DNA of 64,000 nt from Halarcobacter ebronensis (GTDB lineage Bacteria > Campylobacterota > Campylobacteria > Campylobacterales > Arcobacteraceae): contig NZ_CP053836.1 in assembly GCF_013201825.1 (NCBI RefSeq), positions 2,232,001 through 2,296,000 of the forward strand, written 5' to 3'. The notes below the pieces were generated by a model. That model had not been told where the DNA came from, did not search any database, and worked only from the letters and a program-made list of their open reading frames with translations. The position numbers were made by a program, and so were the translations under genes. Shown here piece after piece: positions 10,001-17,473 of the stretch; within the stretch, counting starts at the first letter, position 1, and each line of letters begins with the position of its first letter.

Positions 10001-13000
10001 TATCTCTTCCGTCTAAATCAGAAGTTTCATAATATGTACTTCCATAAACTTCATCAGAGATATCATAAGTTTCAGTTGAAACAACTGGTTTATCATTTGT
10101 ACCTGTGATTGTGATAGTAACTGTTTTTGGTTCAGAGTATTGTGTTTCACCATTTTCTTGAGTTACTGAGCTATCTTCTGCTTGATAAGTGAAAGTAACT
10201 GTTGCAGTTTCTCCTTCTCCTAGGGCTGAAAAATCACCATAAAGATCAAAGTTTGATTGACTATCTGTTCCATCATCATTGTTTGATAACTCTATTCTAT
10301 CAATTCTAATATCTGCAACATTTACATCTGTTGATTCTACTGTTACAACTCTTGTTACATCTGTATCATCAGTTGTAGCAATACCATCAATATATGAAAT
10401 TGATTGATTCATCACATCTTCTGTAGTCTCTACATTATCCATATTCAAAATATGCATAGTATGTGTATCACTTACATCTTGATCTGTCGCAACTAAAATA
10501 TTACTAAATCTTGTTAATGCTTCATTTTCAGTGTCATCAACTCCAACTACATCGTTTTCATCTAAAGTATGTGATTCAAAATATGTTTCTGAATTAAACT
10601 CTAATCCCCAACTAAATAGAGTTCCATAATCTGATAACATATCAACGCTACCAACAAATGGCATATTTATAACTCCATTATTAGTATCATCAGTTATCTC
10701 TAAAGTCCACTCACCAGTTAAATCTTTCCCATCTAAAATAGATAAATCCCCTTCAGGTTTAAAGATATAACTATATGAATAATCATCATTAAACTCTACA
10801 TCTCCTTGAATTAAATTATCAGTGCTAAGCTCAATTCTCGTACCATCTGGCGCAATTAGATAAATATCTAAATCTGCTGGCCACATATGTTCTAAATTTA
10901 GATGAACATTTAAATCTTCAATATCTTCTACACTATCTACATAAATAGTAGAAGTAATCATCCCACTATCACCTTCACCTGGGATTCTCATTTCTGTATT
11001 GTTAGTATATACTTCTGCTCCAAAAGTTAAATTTTCAACTACAGGTTGATCATTTGTTCCTGTTATTGTTACATATGCAGTTTTTAATTCACTTTTATTT
11101 GTTTCACCATCTATCTCTTGAGCACTATCATCTATTACATAATATTGGAAAGAAACAGTAGCTTTTTCACCAGCAGCTAAGGCATTAAAATCACCTGTAA
11201 CAGTGAATTCTCCATTAGTATCTACTACTACATTAAACTCTTCAACCAATTCATTATCTACAGATGAAGACTCCTCTTCTAAGAAGTACTCATGGGTATC
11301 ATTAATATCATCATCTTCTACAACTGGAAGAGTATTTGAATATGTAGTTGTAACATCTTCATTTCTTAATATACCATCACCATTTGTATCATCAGGATTG
11401 TTATCTGCACTTTCATAGATTGGATTAGAATCTAAAGAGTTTCCAACTTCTTCGGCATAAGGAGAATCTCCATAAGTTACATCGGCTACTATTGGTTGAT
11501 CATTTGTTCCTGTTATTGTAAGAGTAATAGTTGCTGGTTCTGAAATTGATGATTCATTTATACCATCAGTTCCATCTTGTCCATTTTGATCATCTGCATA
11601 GTATTGGAAAGACAAAGTTGCAGTTTCACCTTCTGCTAAAGCGGAGAAATCACCTTCAATCCTATACTCCCATTCTCCTGTTTCTTCATTAAATGAAATT
11701 GAAATTTCCACATCATCTGGATTTATTACAAAAGTTGGTAACTCTTCATTTGAAGTTTGACTATTTTCTGGAGAGATTATTTGTAAACTATCTTCTACTA
11801 CTGCAAAAATATGAGTATCTGTGTTATCATCATCACTTACTGATAATACACCTACAAAGGTATTTAAACCATCATCTTTTGTATCATCAACACCTAATTC
11901 GTCAGTTGGATCAAAAGTTTCATAAAATATACCATCTGAACCATAAGTCAATTTTACAGAAAAATTTTTATAAAATTCATGAAAAGTATTCTCTTCATCA
12001 CCATATCCTTGCGCATATTCACTGCCAATCATTCCAAGACCATCTATTACATCACCATCTCCATAATTTCCATAATCTCCAGAAGAGTATTCCCACTCAT
12101 ATGAGCCACTTATTGATTCAATTACTATTGCATATTTACTACCAACATCTAAATTTAAGCCCATATTCTCTAAAAGTAAGTTATCAGAAGAAAGATCAAT
12201 CTCATCACTTGTGTATACTTCTTCACCTAAAATTATTGTTCCACTTCCATCTGCTTTATAAATATGTATTATTACTTTTGAAGAATTTTCACCTTGTTGT
12301 TCTTCGGCATCAAAAAGTTCCAATTCTAATCTATTCAAAAGAGATTCTTCAGCTAAAAATACTTGTCCATAAAGAATAGGATCATTTTCACTATCTACTC
12401 CTAAAGCAGGTGATAATTGATCTGTTTCATTAAAAGTATCTAATCCTTCAAAAACTGTCATTGAACCATTCTCTACATATCCAACTGTTTTTGTATCAAT
12501 AATCTCTCCACCAGAAACATAAGTTACTTGAAGATTTGAATCAACTGAACTATCTTCATCATTTATTGCCGCAAAAACTATTGTATGTTCGCCAGCACTC
12601 TCAAAAGTATAAGAGAATGTACCACTATTTTGACTTCCACTATCTGATACCAATGCAAGAATTTCTACTTCTACTCCATCTATTACAACAAAAGAGAAAT
12701 CATTATAAGGGGTTCCATCTCCTTCAAGATCATTAAATATCCAATCAAAAGTTACAGTTTCACCAGCTTGCACATTTAAAGTAACTTCTAATGCAGATCC
12801 ATCAACATCATAGTCACCATAATTACCATAATCACTATACAAATCTATGTTTGCACCATTTTCATTTAACTCTTCTATAATTGATTCAACAGTAACTGAA
12901 GAGAGAAGAGCGTTTATTTCATCAATTGTTGCACCTTTTGTATCTTCTCCATAATCACCATAATCACCATAACCTTGAGATTCACTGCTTCCATTTATTG

Positions 13001-13937
13001 ACCAAGATAATTCTGTATCATTATTATTCAGATTTATATCTTCAACTACAGGGATATCATTTGTACCATTTATTGTAACTGTTACAGTTGCTGGTTCACT
13101 TGTAAGACCTCTAATATCTGTTGCAGTATAATCAAAAGTTACAGTAGCAGATTCCCCTAGTGCTAAATCATTAAAATCACCAGTAAGAGTAAAACTTCCA
13201 TCAGGGTTTAGAACTAACTCGATATTGTCATCATCAAGTGTTATTACTTCAGAAATAGTACCATCGTCATTGAAACTTGTAACTGTCAAAGTTCCTTCAA
13301 CATAAGAAAAAGTATGTAATCCTGCATCTGTAATATCTGGATCTATTTCTTCTAATTGTCCTGTAATTGTATTGATATCTCCAGCACCCTCTTCTCCTAA
13401 GATTTCATTGACATCATCAAGTGTTACATCTAAAACTATAGGTTGAGTATTTATACCTGTAGGATCTTCTCCTTCCGCAAGTGCTCCAACTAAAGGCCCA
13501 TCAATTCTTCCTGCTAAATCATCACTATCTGTAGCTCCCAAAGCTCCTGCACCTGCAGGATTTTCTGTTTGTGCACTTGATTGTGTTGCTCCACCAGCTG
13601 CTGATGCTTCAAGATCATCAATAGTTGTCATTGATAAAAGTTTATCATTATTACTTATTACTTCTAAAATAGGAGTACCACTATTATTTGTTAGTAATAT
13701 CTCTCCTAAGCCTTTTAATACAACAAAAAAATCATTCCCTTGTGAATCAGTAAAAGTAACTTTTACATCGCTATTATTTTCTAATATATCAACTTTTTCA
13801 GCTACAATAGCTCCATTTGATAGATAAATTTTTAAATTTTTGATTTTATCTAAAACTAGTTCCCCATTTGTTGCTTTTTTAAGAGTTGTTAAATCAACTG
13901 TTTTTTGTCCATTTAGGATTTTAATACCTTCAAACAT
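4065..13937 (-). CDS. Giant LapA-like VCBS-repeat adhesin secreted by type I secretion
   Basis: This 3290-residue surface adhesin has no Sec signal. Residues 1-110 look like a LapA/BapA-type N-terminal retention module, followed by Ser-Ala-Ala-Gly at 112-115, where LapG-type proteases cut. From about residue 170 there are some 15 Ig-like VCBS/cadherin-type units, marked by GTNDxP-type junctions (GTNDIP, GTNDQP, GTNDKP, GTNDEP, GSNDKP, with variants GTEDIS and AVNDAP). Extra modules include a beta-sandwich near 389-466, a proprotein-convertase P-like domain at about 983-1116, Ala-rich helical inserts near 1486-1530 and 1689-1750, and a jelly-roll-like domain near 3030-3166. The last 120 residues look like a VC_A0849-type T1SS C-terminal target region ending LLINGIQVEDI. 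No GGxGxDxxx nonapeptide was seen. Expected roles are surface attachment and biofilm formation with Ca2+ binding. TolC-like and ABC genes are next to it. Confidence 0.92.
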   Translation of the reverse strand: MFEGIKILNGQKTVDLTTLKKATNGELVLDKIKNLKIYLSNGAIVAEKVDILENNSDVKVTFTDSQGNDFFVVLKGLGEILLTNNSGTPILEVISNNDKLLSMTTIDDLEASAAGGATQSSAQTENPAGAGALGATDSDDLAGRIDGPLVGALAEGEDPTGINTQPIVLDVTLDDVNEILGEEGAGDINTITGQLEEIDPDITDAGLHTFSYVEGTLTVTSFNDDGTISEVITLDDDNIELVLNPDGSFTLTGDFNDLALGESATVTFDYTATDIRGLTSEPATVTVTINGTNDIPVVEDINLNNNDTELSWSINGSSESQGYGDYGDYGEDTKGATIDEINALLSSVTVESIIEELNENGANIDLYSDYGNYGDYDVDGSALEVTLNVQAGETVTFDWIFNDLEGDGTPYNDFSFVVIDGVEVEILALVSDSGSQNSGTFSYTFESAGEHTIVFAAINDEDSSVDSNLQVTYVSGGEIIDTKTVGYVENGSMTVFEGLDTFNETDQLSPALGVDSENDPILYGQVFLAEESLLNRLELELFDAEEQQGENSSKVIIHIYKADGSGTIILGEEVYTSDEIDLSSDNLLLENMGLNLDVGSKYAIVIESISGSYEWEYSSGDYGNYGDGDVIDGLGMIGSEYAQGYGDEENTFHEFYKNFSVKLTYGSDGIFYETFDPTDELGVDDTKDDGLNTFVGVLSVSDDDNTDTHIFAVVEDSLQIISPENSQTSNEELPTFVINPDDVEISISFNEETGEWEYRIEGDFSALAEGETATLSFQYYADDQNGQDGTDGINESSISEPATITLTITGTNDQPIVADVTYGDSPYAEEVGNSLDSNPIYESADNNPDDTNGDGILRNEDVTTTYSNTLPVVEDDDINDTHEYFLEEESSSVDNELVEEFNVVVDTNGEFTVTGDFNALAAGEKATVSFQYYVIDDSAQEIDGETNKSELKTAYVTITGTNDQPVVENLTFGAEVYTNNTEMRIPGEGDSGMITSTIYVDSVEDIEDLNVHLNLEHMWPADLDIYLIAPDGTRIELSTDNLIQGDVEFNDDYSYSYIFKPEGDLSILDGKDLTGEWTLEITDDTNNGVINMPFVGSVDMLSDYGTLFSWGLEFNSETYFESHTLDENDVVGVDDTENEALTRFSNILVATDQDVSDTHTMHILNMDNVETTEDVMNQSISYIDGIATTDDTDVTRVVTVESTDVNVADIRIDRIELSNNDDGTDSQSNFDLYGDFSALGEGETATVTFTYQAEDSSVTQENGETQYSEPKTVTITITGTNDKPVVSTETYDISDEVYGSTYYETSDLDGRDNYDTNGENVDLGSYTNDDENWNTLKGKISVIDDDVNDKHHFYVVDTNGNSYGQNILSLDGDLDLTDWVTISSTAIDPSNINLASITLNNESNNILDSDYFSSQKEIEFELVGDFSNLAAGEEATVTFSYIAVDDSEQLIDGESNTSEVKTVTLTIMGTNDEPIVWSVNNGLGTIETTIANAAQQAYDNVIGAGGTVEEANAAKLEAISTQVQADRYGEDVVVDVEVRTSYFDTISGYDDDLTDTHTLHMANTTSENTISVSTDDGQMNAAFNSDYISAEDIKDLSIDFRTLVDEQDSTSQTYSYLVTGNFSALGFGESATIVFDYYAKDDSEVGVNGESDESDVKQITFTIWGTNDQPVITSYDSTSSIQETNQAIELPLEALQQIAYDKAYNGVMEEMFDDSPYAYPSYEEGQAAFEAAQAAAIMAANIAKEAVVADDELTVYGDGLGTVYNDDVIKGYDDDINDKHALFLANLEAESAGQQELLIDFSTTNGNFSDTGSDIKAIFTTDSANVTAEDIKDVSVIFNTTSDETGSNLQEYTYQVVGNYNALGAGETATITFAYYAGDDSGSYNEESSSELHEITLTITGTNDKPVVQADSFGGNESTQGAVTTLTHTLSVSDDDNTDMVNGHLFKIQEDLSVDEVNPDDVYFIKYVNVDTGEIGTVEVEINGPLEEIDTTKITLIISGNQLTLQGEFDALAGEYTDNNQTVIPAEELSLKFKYYADDQNGFDGTDGSNENSVSDSQWMTITVTGTNDVPTIETKDYPSSMDEDNHVENGMLTTFGSVTFDDLDHGQDYFSTDYVSPENDIGGVFTFNEDGTWDYKVDNSLAVIQALKDGEYIDQTYTIKSIDGTATYDITVRVWGTEDISIISDDSTLTGDVKEDTNVLDDVLSATGTLYIVDPDDFPNEAAFNEAVTYSPLSDGEQLGTLTLVNQNAEDREYPNGETVWTYEVNNEDPRVQALGEGESIKQIFIITSADGSSPENITIIINGTNDAPTISVNTEDVNAQFVEMQGADTGANAVVITSSVAINDIDGDNIKSATVTIENLQEGDELIFAGYEGIFTTTYDVGVLTITAIAEAGVSPEIFEAALNSVMFNNTSDTPDTTTREITFSVTDIHDEPSNVTKEYVEVEAVNDAPISTPEADFEVYEDDEIYNGSVEAFDPESTTLTYSLVGDAPDGLVFNENGTYSFDPSHESYQSLSEGEEREVTFQWKASDGEADSTTDSVTITIIGTNDQPLVEAVTDSVSESTTSTTTIFDGTLSAVTDVDSLDTHTYSEYGIVNVSSNDVDTNDLTDIIVQVYANGEYQVRGNFEALSQGDTATVTFQYIVTDNSGATNAQSVAQTVTLTITGTNDTPIVNNVLLNLTENEFSNYDNDDLNPDGENSVFTSSESLMPENDSNDTYSYMIQPNSVSTTPSNIVTSPTTVEIDENGYYTVTNPDFNKLAAGESVTVFFTAIVSDGTNFDTPSIMMTITGSNDKPTVTNEIISAVDEADGLQVVKTGTLNYDDVDTSDTHTFEISTQPSVVVYASDGVTVVQGVSILALEVVLNSATGEYEVKGNFDALAQGQKAVIDFGYKVTDDSGAANAQSDEGTVTLTVNGTNDVATLTSELVSSSINETVSGEVLATLNVEDLDGTASYSGFSLSGDDASLVEIIEENGEFKLKLKDNVSLDYETNPSLDVRVTYNDGYDNSIQDINIAVNNITGIISTTGAADPIISNTFNGNNNNWVILSGSENNGNNILGWFNSDNTVAYKSFDLDTYSGENVTVSFDLSTYQYNGQWESNDYLDVLIRNGNGQIISNNSFNSNDDTTFTFEVPQNGEFTIYISSNNTANSEYWAIDNFEISATTTGEQILTLDSSTSGEINMAELLSQANDFSGNSSSLNELDTIDLTNGDHILSNISIGDVLAMTDSDKTLTITGDTGDTIKLDLGASVNNASEINDNQWHQVDDTNTYIGKAGEDTVTLLINGIQVEDI
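10590..10991 (-). other. P/Homo B-like domain embedded in the adhesin
   Basis: Codons for about residues 983-1116 read like a proprotein-convertase P domain: strands with DLNVHLNLEHMWPADLDIYL, then LIAPDGTRIEL, a LTGEWTLEITDD segment and a final FSWGLEF. Such domains occur in secreted peptidases and large surface proteins. No protease domain accompanies it here. The call is by pattern. Confidence 0.7.
13593..13604 (-). other. Candidate LapG-type cleavage site (Ser-Ala-Ala-Gly, residues 112-115)
   Basis: The adhesin has A-S-A-A-G-G at residues 111-116, just after the folded N-terminal module and before an Ala/Gly/Ser-rich linker. In Pseudomonas fluorescens LapA the protease LapG cuts a di-alanine in a TAAG motif at almost the same residue number. 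No LapG or LapD gene is in this window. Confidence 0.55.
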
Positions 13938-14140
13938 AATAAGCTCCTTTTTTATTTATAAATAATTTTATAATTTATAAAGTCTCAAAAAAGTTTCTTT
14001 ATTATTTTTAGAATATAAATTTTAAAATACAACTAAATTGAGACTAATACATTTCTTAAGGTTAAATAAATTATTTAGAATATTATTTTAAAGTTTGAAT
14101 AAAAAGGGATAATCACGCCCCTAAGGGCGTTTATTAAGTG
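13938..14140. promoter_or_regulatory. Adhesin upstream region with widely spaced inverted repeat
   Basis: These 203 bases lie between the adhesin start and the mtnN stop. The AT-rich leader contains AGTCTCAA (13981-13988) and its exact reverse complement TTGAGACT (14038-14045), 49 bases apart. The mtnN terminator lies at the far end. The adhesin has a GGAGC-type ribosome binding site close to its ATG. No coding sequence was seen. Confidence 0.4.
14115..14130 (-). terminator. Terminator downstream of mtnN
   Basis: The inverted repeat ACGCCC-CTAA-GGGCGT lies about 10 bases past the mtnN stop, with a T-run on the minus strand (14101-14105). It separates mtnN from the adhesin gene, which therefore needs its own promoter. 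Confidence 0.8.
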
Positions 14141-14833
14141 TTAGTTTAGTTTGTCAACTATTTTTATTAAATAATCAGCAGATATTTTTGCACTTGATTT
14201 TAAAAATTCATCAAAATCAAATCCTGCATCCATATCTGCACTATCTGAGATTGCTCTAAGAATAAAAAAAGGAACATTTAAAGCATTACAAACAACAGCA
14301 ACACTTGCTCCTTCCATCTCTAGTGCATCAGCTTGAAAAGTTTTTTCAATAAAATCTTTTTTCTCACTTGAGTGAACAAATTGATCTCCTGTTGCAATTG
14401 TTCCTTCAATTACCTCAATTCCCATCTCTTTTGCAACAGCTTTTGCTACTTCTCTTAACTCTTTTGAACTCTCAACAAAAACTGAACCTTCTGGAACATA
14501 ACCATGGGGATGACCAAAAGCAGTGATATCTAAATCATGTTGACAAAGTTTATTAGCAACAATCATATCTCCAATTTTTAGTTTAGGATTTATTGCTCCT
14601 GCAACACCAGAGAAAAGAAGAGTATCACAACCAAATTTTTCTATCATTGTACTTGCAGTTAAACTTGCAAATACTTTTCCTATTTTTGAATATGCAATTA
14701 CTATATCAAGACCTTTATAGTTTACTTCATAATATTTGTTGTTTGCATATTCAGTTAATTTCACATTTTCAAAATACTCTAGTAGCGGTTCAATCTCTTC
14801 AACCATTGCTCCCATTATTGCAAGTTTTTTCAT
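14141..14833 (-). CDS. mtnN: 5'-methylthioadenosine/S-adenosylhomocysteine nucleosidase
   Basis: This 230-residue cytoplasmic enzyme cleaves adenine from methylthioadenosine and S-adenosylhomocysteine. In Campylobacterota the same enzyme also hydrolyses 6-amino-6-deoxyfutalosine for menaquinone synthesis. The N-terminus MKKLAIMGAMVEEIEPLLE carries the catalytic Glu, LLFSGVAGAINPKLKIGDM is the nucleosidase core, MEGASVAVVCN binds substrate and AISDSAD supplies the catalytic Asp. Length is normal. Its start overlaps the fabD stop by one base, so translation is coupled. The fabD-mtnN pair is conserved in this order in Campylobacter. Confidence 0.95.
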   Translation of the reverse strand: MKKLAIMGAMVEEIEPLLEYFENVKLTEYANNKYYEVNYKGLDIVIAYSKIGKVFASLTASTMIEKFGCDTLLFSGVAGAINPKLKIGDMIVANKLCQHDLDITAFGHPHGYVPEGSVFVESSKELREVAKAVAKEMGIEVIEGTIATGDQFVHSSEKKDFIEKTFQADALEMEGASVAVVCNALNVPFFILRAISDSADMDAGFDFDEFLKSSAKISADYLIKIVDKLN

Positions 14834-15765
14834 TAAGCATTTACCTCTTCAATTACAGCTTCTAGTGATGCCATATCACTAATATTTAATGTTGGCACGT
14901 CTTTACAAATTTTTCTATTAAGTCCTTTTAAAACAGCACCATTTCCAAACTCTATAAAAGCATCAACTCTATTAGCAAATGCTGCAACACTTTGTTTGTA
15001 TTTTACAGGACTTGTAAGTTGAGAAGAGAGAAGTTCAATAGCTTCATCTTTTGTTGTATAGATTTGGGCAGTTACATTTGATACAATAGGAGAGAATTCA
15101 TCTTTTAAGTACTCTTCTAAATATGGTTTTAAATTTTCAACTGCACTTGTTAATAGTTCACAGTGACTAGCAACTGACATATCAAGAACAATAGCTCTTT
15201 TTGCTCCAGCTTCTTTAAATGTATCAACAAGAGCTTCTAAATCTGCTTTGATTCCTGCTAAAACCAACTGTCCATCTTGATTATAGTTTGCTGGCCAAAC
15301 TTGTTTTCCAGCTTTTCTTTGTTCTTCACAAATATCTTCAGCAACTTTATCATCAATACCAACTAATGCCATCATTCCTGCACCACCATTTGCGCAAGCT
15401 TCTGTCATAAATTGACCTCTTTTATGTACTAAATCTATTGCATCTAGATAGTCAATAGCTCCTGCTGCAACTAATGCAGAAAATTCACCAAGAGAGTGTC
15501 CTAAAAGAAACTCAGGAGTAATCTCACATCTATCTTTAAAGATAGCAGTAGCAATAGAACTTACAAGTAAAATTGCAGGTTGAGTAAACTGAGTTAATCC
15601 AAGTTTTTCATTCTCTTCAAAAAGTAGTTGTTGGAAATCTATATTTAATCTTTCACTAGCTTTGCTTATCATCTCTTTAGCTATTTCACTATTTTCAAAA
15701 AAGTCTTTCCCCATACCAAAAGATTGACTTCCTTGTCCAGGAAAAATAAAAGCTACTTTCTTCAT
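14833..15765 (-). CDS. fabD: Malonyl-CoA:ACP transacylase
   Basis: FabD loads malonyl groups from CoA onto acyl carrier protein to start fatty acid elongation in the cytoplasm. The 310-residue sequence shows the N-terminal FIFPGQGSQSFGMGK motif, the nucleophile motif GHSLGEFSAL (Ser near residue 90) and the catalytic His in VASHCELL (about residue 196). Length is standard. It has its own likely promoter (TATAAT at 15808-15813), sits after the slyD terminator, and is followed by mtnN with a one-base overlap. Confidence 0.96.
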   Translation of the reverse strand: MKKVAFIFPGQGSQSFGMGKDFFENSEIAKEMISKASERLNIDFQQLLFEENEKLGLTQFTQPAILLVSSIATAIFKDRCEITPEFLLGHSLGEFSALVAAGAIDYLDAIDLVHKRGQFMTEACANGGAGMMALVGIDDKVAEDICEEQRKAGKQVWPANYNQDGQLVLAGIKADLEALVDTFKEAGAKRAIVLDMSVASHCELLTSAVENLKPYLEEYLKDEFSPIVSNVTAQIYTTKDEAIELLSSQLTSPVKYKQSVAAFANRVDAFIEFGNGAVLKGLNRKICKDVPTLNISDMASLEAVIEEVNA

Positions 15766-15807
15766 ACATTTAACCTTTTTTTAAATTTGATTTTCAAAAT
15801 GAGCAGT

Positions 15808-15813
15808 ATTATA
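15808..15813 (-). promoter_or_regulatory. -10 element of the fabD-mtnN promoter
   Basis: A perfect TATAAT on the minus strand lies 42 bases before the fabD ATG and just after the slyD terminator, in an AT-rich spacer. No convincing -35 hexamer is seen. Confidence 0.5.
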
Positions 15814-15839
15814 CAATTTTTTTATACTCTATTAAATAA

Positions 15840-15871
15840 AAAAGCCCAAAAGATTGAACTTTTGGGCTTTT
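15840..15871 (-). terminator. Terminator downstream of slyD
   Basis: A 13-base perfect inverted repeat (AAAAGCCCAAAAG / CTTTTGGGCTTTT, loop ATTGAA) with T-runs on both sides lies 23 bases past the slyD stop. Confidence 0.9.
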
Positions 15872-15894
15872 TAGAAGTAGATATTAGATTGAGA

Positions 15895-16473
15895 CTAGTG
15901 TCCGCAACCACATCCTCCACCATGAGAGTGACCATGATCATGTCCATCTTCACTTGAACAACAACCACCTTCACCATGAGAGTGACCACCGCCACCACAA
16001 CATCCACCCATTGCTGCCATTCCACCAACAACACCTGTTTGAATCTCTTCATCAGTTGCATCTCTTAAAGATTTAACTGTAACAGAAAACATTAAAGCTT
16101 TACCAGCCATTGGGTGATTATAATCAATTGTTACATCAGCATCAGTAAATGATTTAACTGTAACTTGTACAGTTTCTCCATGTTCACCTTGACCATAAAG
16201 AGTCATACCTTCTGCCAATTCAATTCCAGCAAATTGCTCTTTTGGAAGAGTTTGCATTGCCTCTTCATTATACTCACCATAAGCATCTGCAGGTTGTACT
16301 AAAACATCAGCAGATTCATTTTCTGCCATCTCTATTAATTTTGACTCTAATCCAGAGATAATTTGTCCCTTTCCTGAAACAAACTCTAAAGGTGCTTGAC
16401 CAACATTGCTATCTAGTTGTTCTCCACTATTAGCATCTTTTAAATTGTATTCAAATCCAATTACTTTTGACAT
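15895..16473 (-). CDS. slyD: FKBP-type peptidyl-prolyl isomerase SlyD
   Basis: This 192-residue cytoplasmic proline isomerase, chaperone and metal-binding protein has an FKBP core at about 1-70 and 120-145 (GFEYNLKDANSGEQLDSN, FVSGKGQIISGLESKL, DYNHPMAGKALMFSVTV) with the insert-in-flap chaperone domain between. The C-terminal 45 residues are rich in His, Cys and Gly (GGCCGGGGHSHGEGG and similar), a Ni/Zn-binding tail as in E. coli SlyD, which can serve nickel insertion into hydrogenase or urease. It is 18 bases downstream of cpoB and ends the pal-cpoB-slyD group before a strong terminator. Confidence 0.95.
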   Translation of the reverse strand: MSKVIGFEYNLKDANSGEQLDSNVGQAPLEFVSGKGQIISGLESKLIEMAENESADVLVQPADAYGEYNEEAMQTLPKEQFAGIELAEGMTLYGQGEHGETVQVTVKSFTDADVTIDYNHPMAGKALMFSVTVKSLRDATDEEIQTGVVGGMAAMGGCCGGGGHSHGEGGCCSSEDGHDHGHSHGGGCGCGH

Positions 16474-16491
16474 ATTTTTCCTTTATTTAAT

Positions 16492-17466
16492 TTATTTTAT
16501 TTTTTTCTGATTTTTAACAGCAATTTTAGCCTCTTCTGAATTTGGGTAAATATTAATTAAAGAGCTATAAAAATTTGCTGCATTTGTTAAATCATTTATC
16601 TTCTCAAAAGATATTGCGCTATGCAATAGAAGCTTTGGCATATATGATGCTTTATCATATAACATTGCAGAGGTTTTAAAATATGAAATTGCATCTTCAT
16701 ATTTATCTCTATAATACCAAATCTCTCCCAAATAGAAGTTACTTGTTGCAGGTTTATAGTTTTGAGCAACTAAATGTTCAAACATTGGTATCGCTTTTGT
16801 AAAATAATCCTTCTTAAATAACTCTATTGCTTCATCTAAAATGGCTGCATTATCTTTTCCTGATAATATCTTATTACTATTATCTTTTTCTGTTGATTTG
16901 CTATTAGTTTTTATTCCTAAAGAGTTCTTTAATGCTTCAAATTCAGCTCTTGTTATGAACTGATCCATATTACTTTTAAACTCTTTTTCTGAAATATAAC
17001 TTTTATTTATTGAATTAACTGTATCTGTAACTTTGCTTACTGCTGCTTTCAGACTATTTAAACTCTTTGAAAACTCTTCTTGCATTGATAACATTTGAGT
17101 TGAAACTGTTTTTAAATTTTCTATATCACCTGAATTTTTTTGAGTTAATGTTGAATTCTCTTCAACATTTTTAATAATTTCATTAATTTTAATAATTGCT
17201 TTATTTAATTTTTGTGAATCACCTTCATAAATTGATTCTAATCCATCAATTCTCTCACTAAGTGATTCAATTGTTAGCTTTACATCTTTTACTTTAGAGT
17301 CAATATTCCCTAAAGTTTTTTTGTTATTCAAAATATTTTTTTCTGCAGAGCTTAATCCATAAGGATTTTTTGAATCTAAATCGCCAGCACCAAAAGCTGA
17401 AATCTCTTCAGCTTTTATAAGGGTGCTACATATTAATAGTAGTAAAAATAGAAATCTATACATCAA
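16492..17466 (-). CDS. cpoB: Tol-Pal cell division coordinator CpoB/YbgF-like (coiled coil plus TPR)
   Basis: This 324-residue protein has a signal peptide (MMYRFLFLLLLICSTLIKA), a long predicted coiled-coil region (about 45-175, many K/E/N/I heptads) and C-terminal TPR repeats (about 205-320; ILDEAIELFKKDYFTKAIPM, FYLGEIWYYRDKYEDAISYF, and the end ANFYSSLINIYPNSEEAK). This matches periplasmic YbgF/CpoB, which links the Tol-Pal machine to peptidoglycan synthesis. It directly follows pal (7-base gap), as in most Tol-Pal operons. The coiled coil is longer than in E. coli CpoB. Confidence 0.85.
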   Translation of the reverse strand: MMYRFLFLLLLICSTLIKAEEISAFGAGDLDSKNPYGLSSAEKNILNNKKTLGNIDSKVKDVKLTIESLSERIDGLESIYEGDSQKLNKAIIKINEIIKNVEENSTLTQKNSGDIENLKTVSTQMLSMQEEFSKSLNSLKAAVSKVTDTVNSINKSYISEKEFKSNMDQFITRAEFEALKNSLGIKTNSKSTEKDNSNKILSGKDNAAILDEAIELFKKDYFTKAIPMFEHLVAQNYKPATSNFYLGEIWYYRDKYEDAISYFKTSAMLYDKASYMPKLLLHSAISFEKINDLTNAANFYSSLINIYPNSEEAKIAVKNQKKIK

Positions 17467-17473
17467 AAACTAA

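Noticed and set aside
11693-12379. 228-codon plus-strand frame inside the adhesin, rich in Leu and His
   Set aside because: It is antisense to the VCBS repeats; composition is what complementary codons of Asp/Glu/Ser-rich protein give. No ribosome site.
12810-12990. Tandem CCATAATCA-type repeats, considered as a CRISPR or DNA repeat array
   Set aside because: Units are 9 bases, in frame, and encode Tyr-Gly-Asp in the adhesin; there are no spacers.
15822-16061. 79-codon minus-strand Val/Met-rich frame
   Set aside because: Out-of-frame shadow of the slyD His/Gly/Cys tail running through its terminator.
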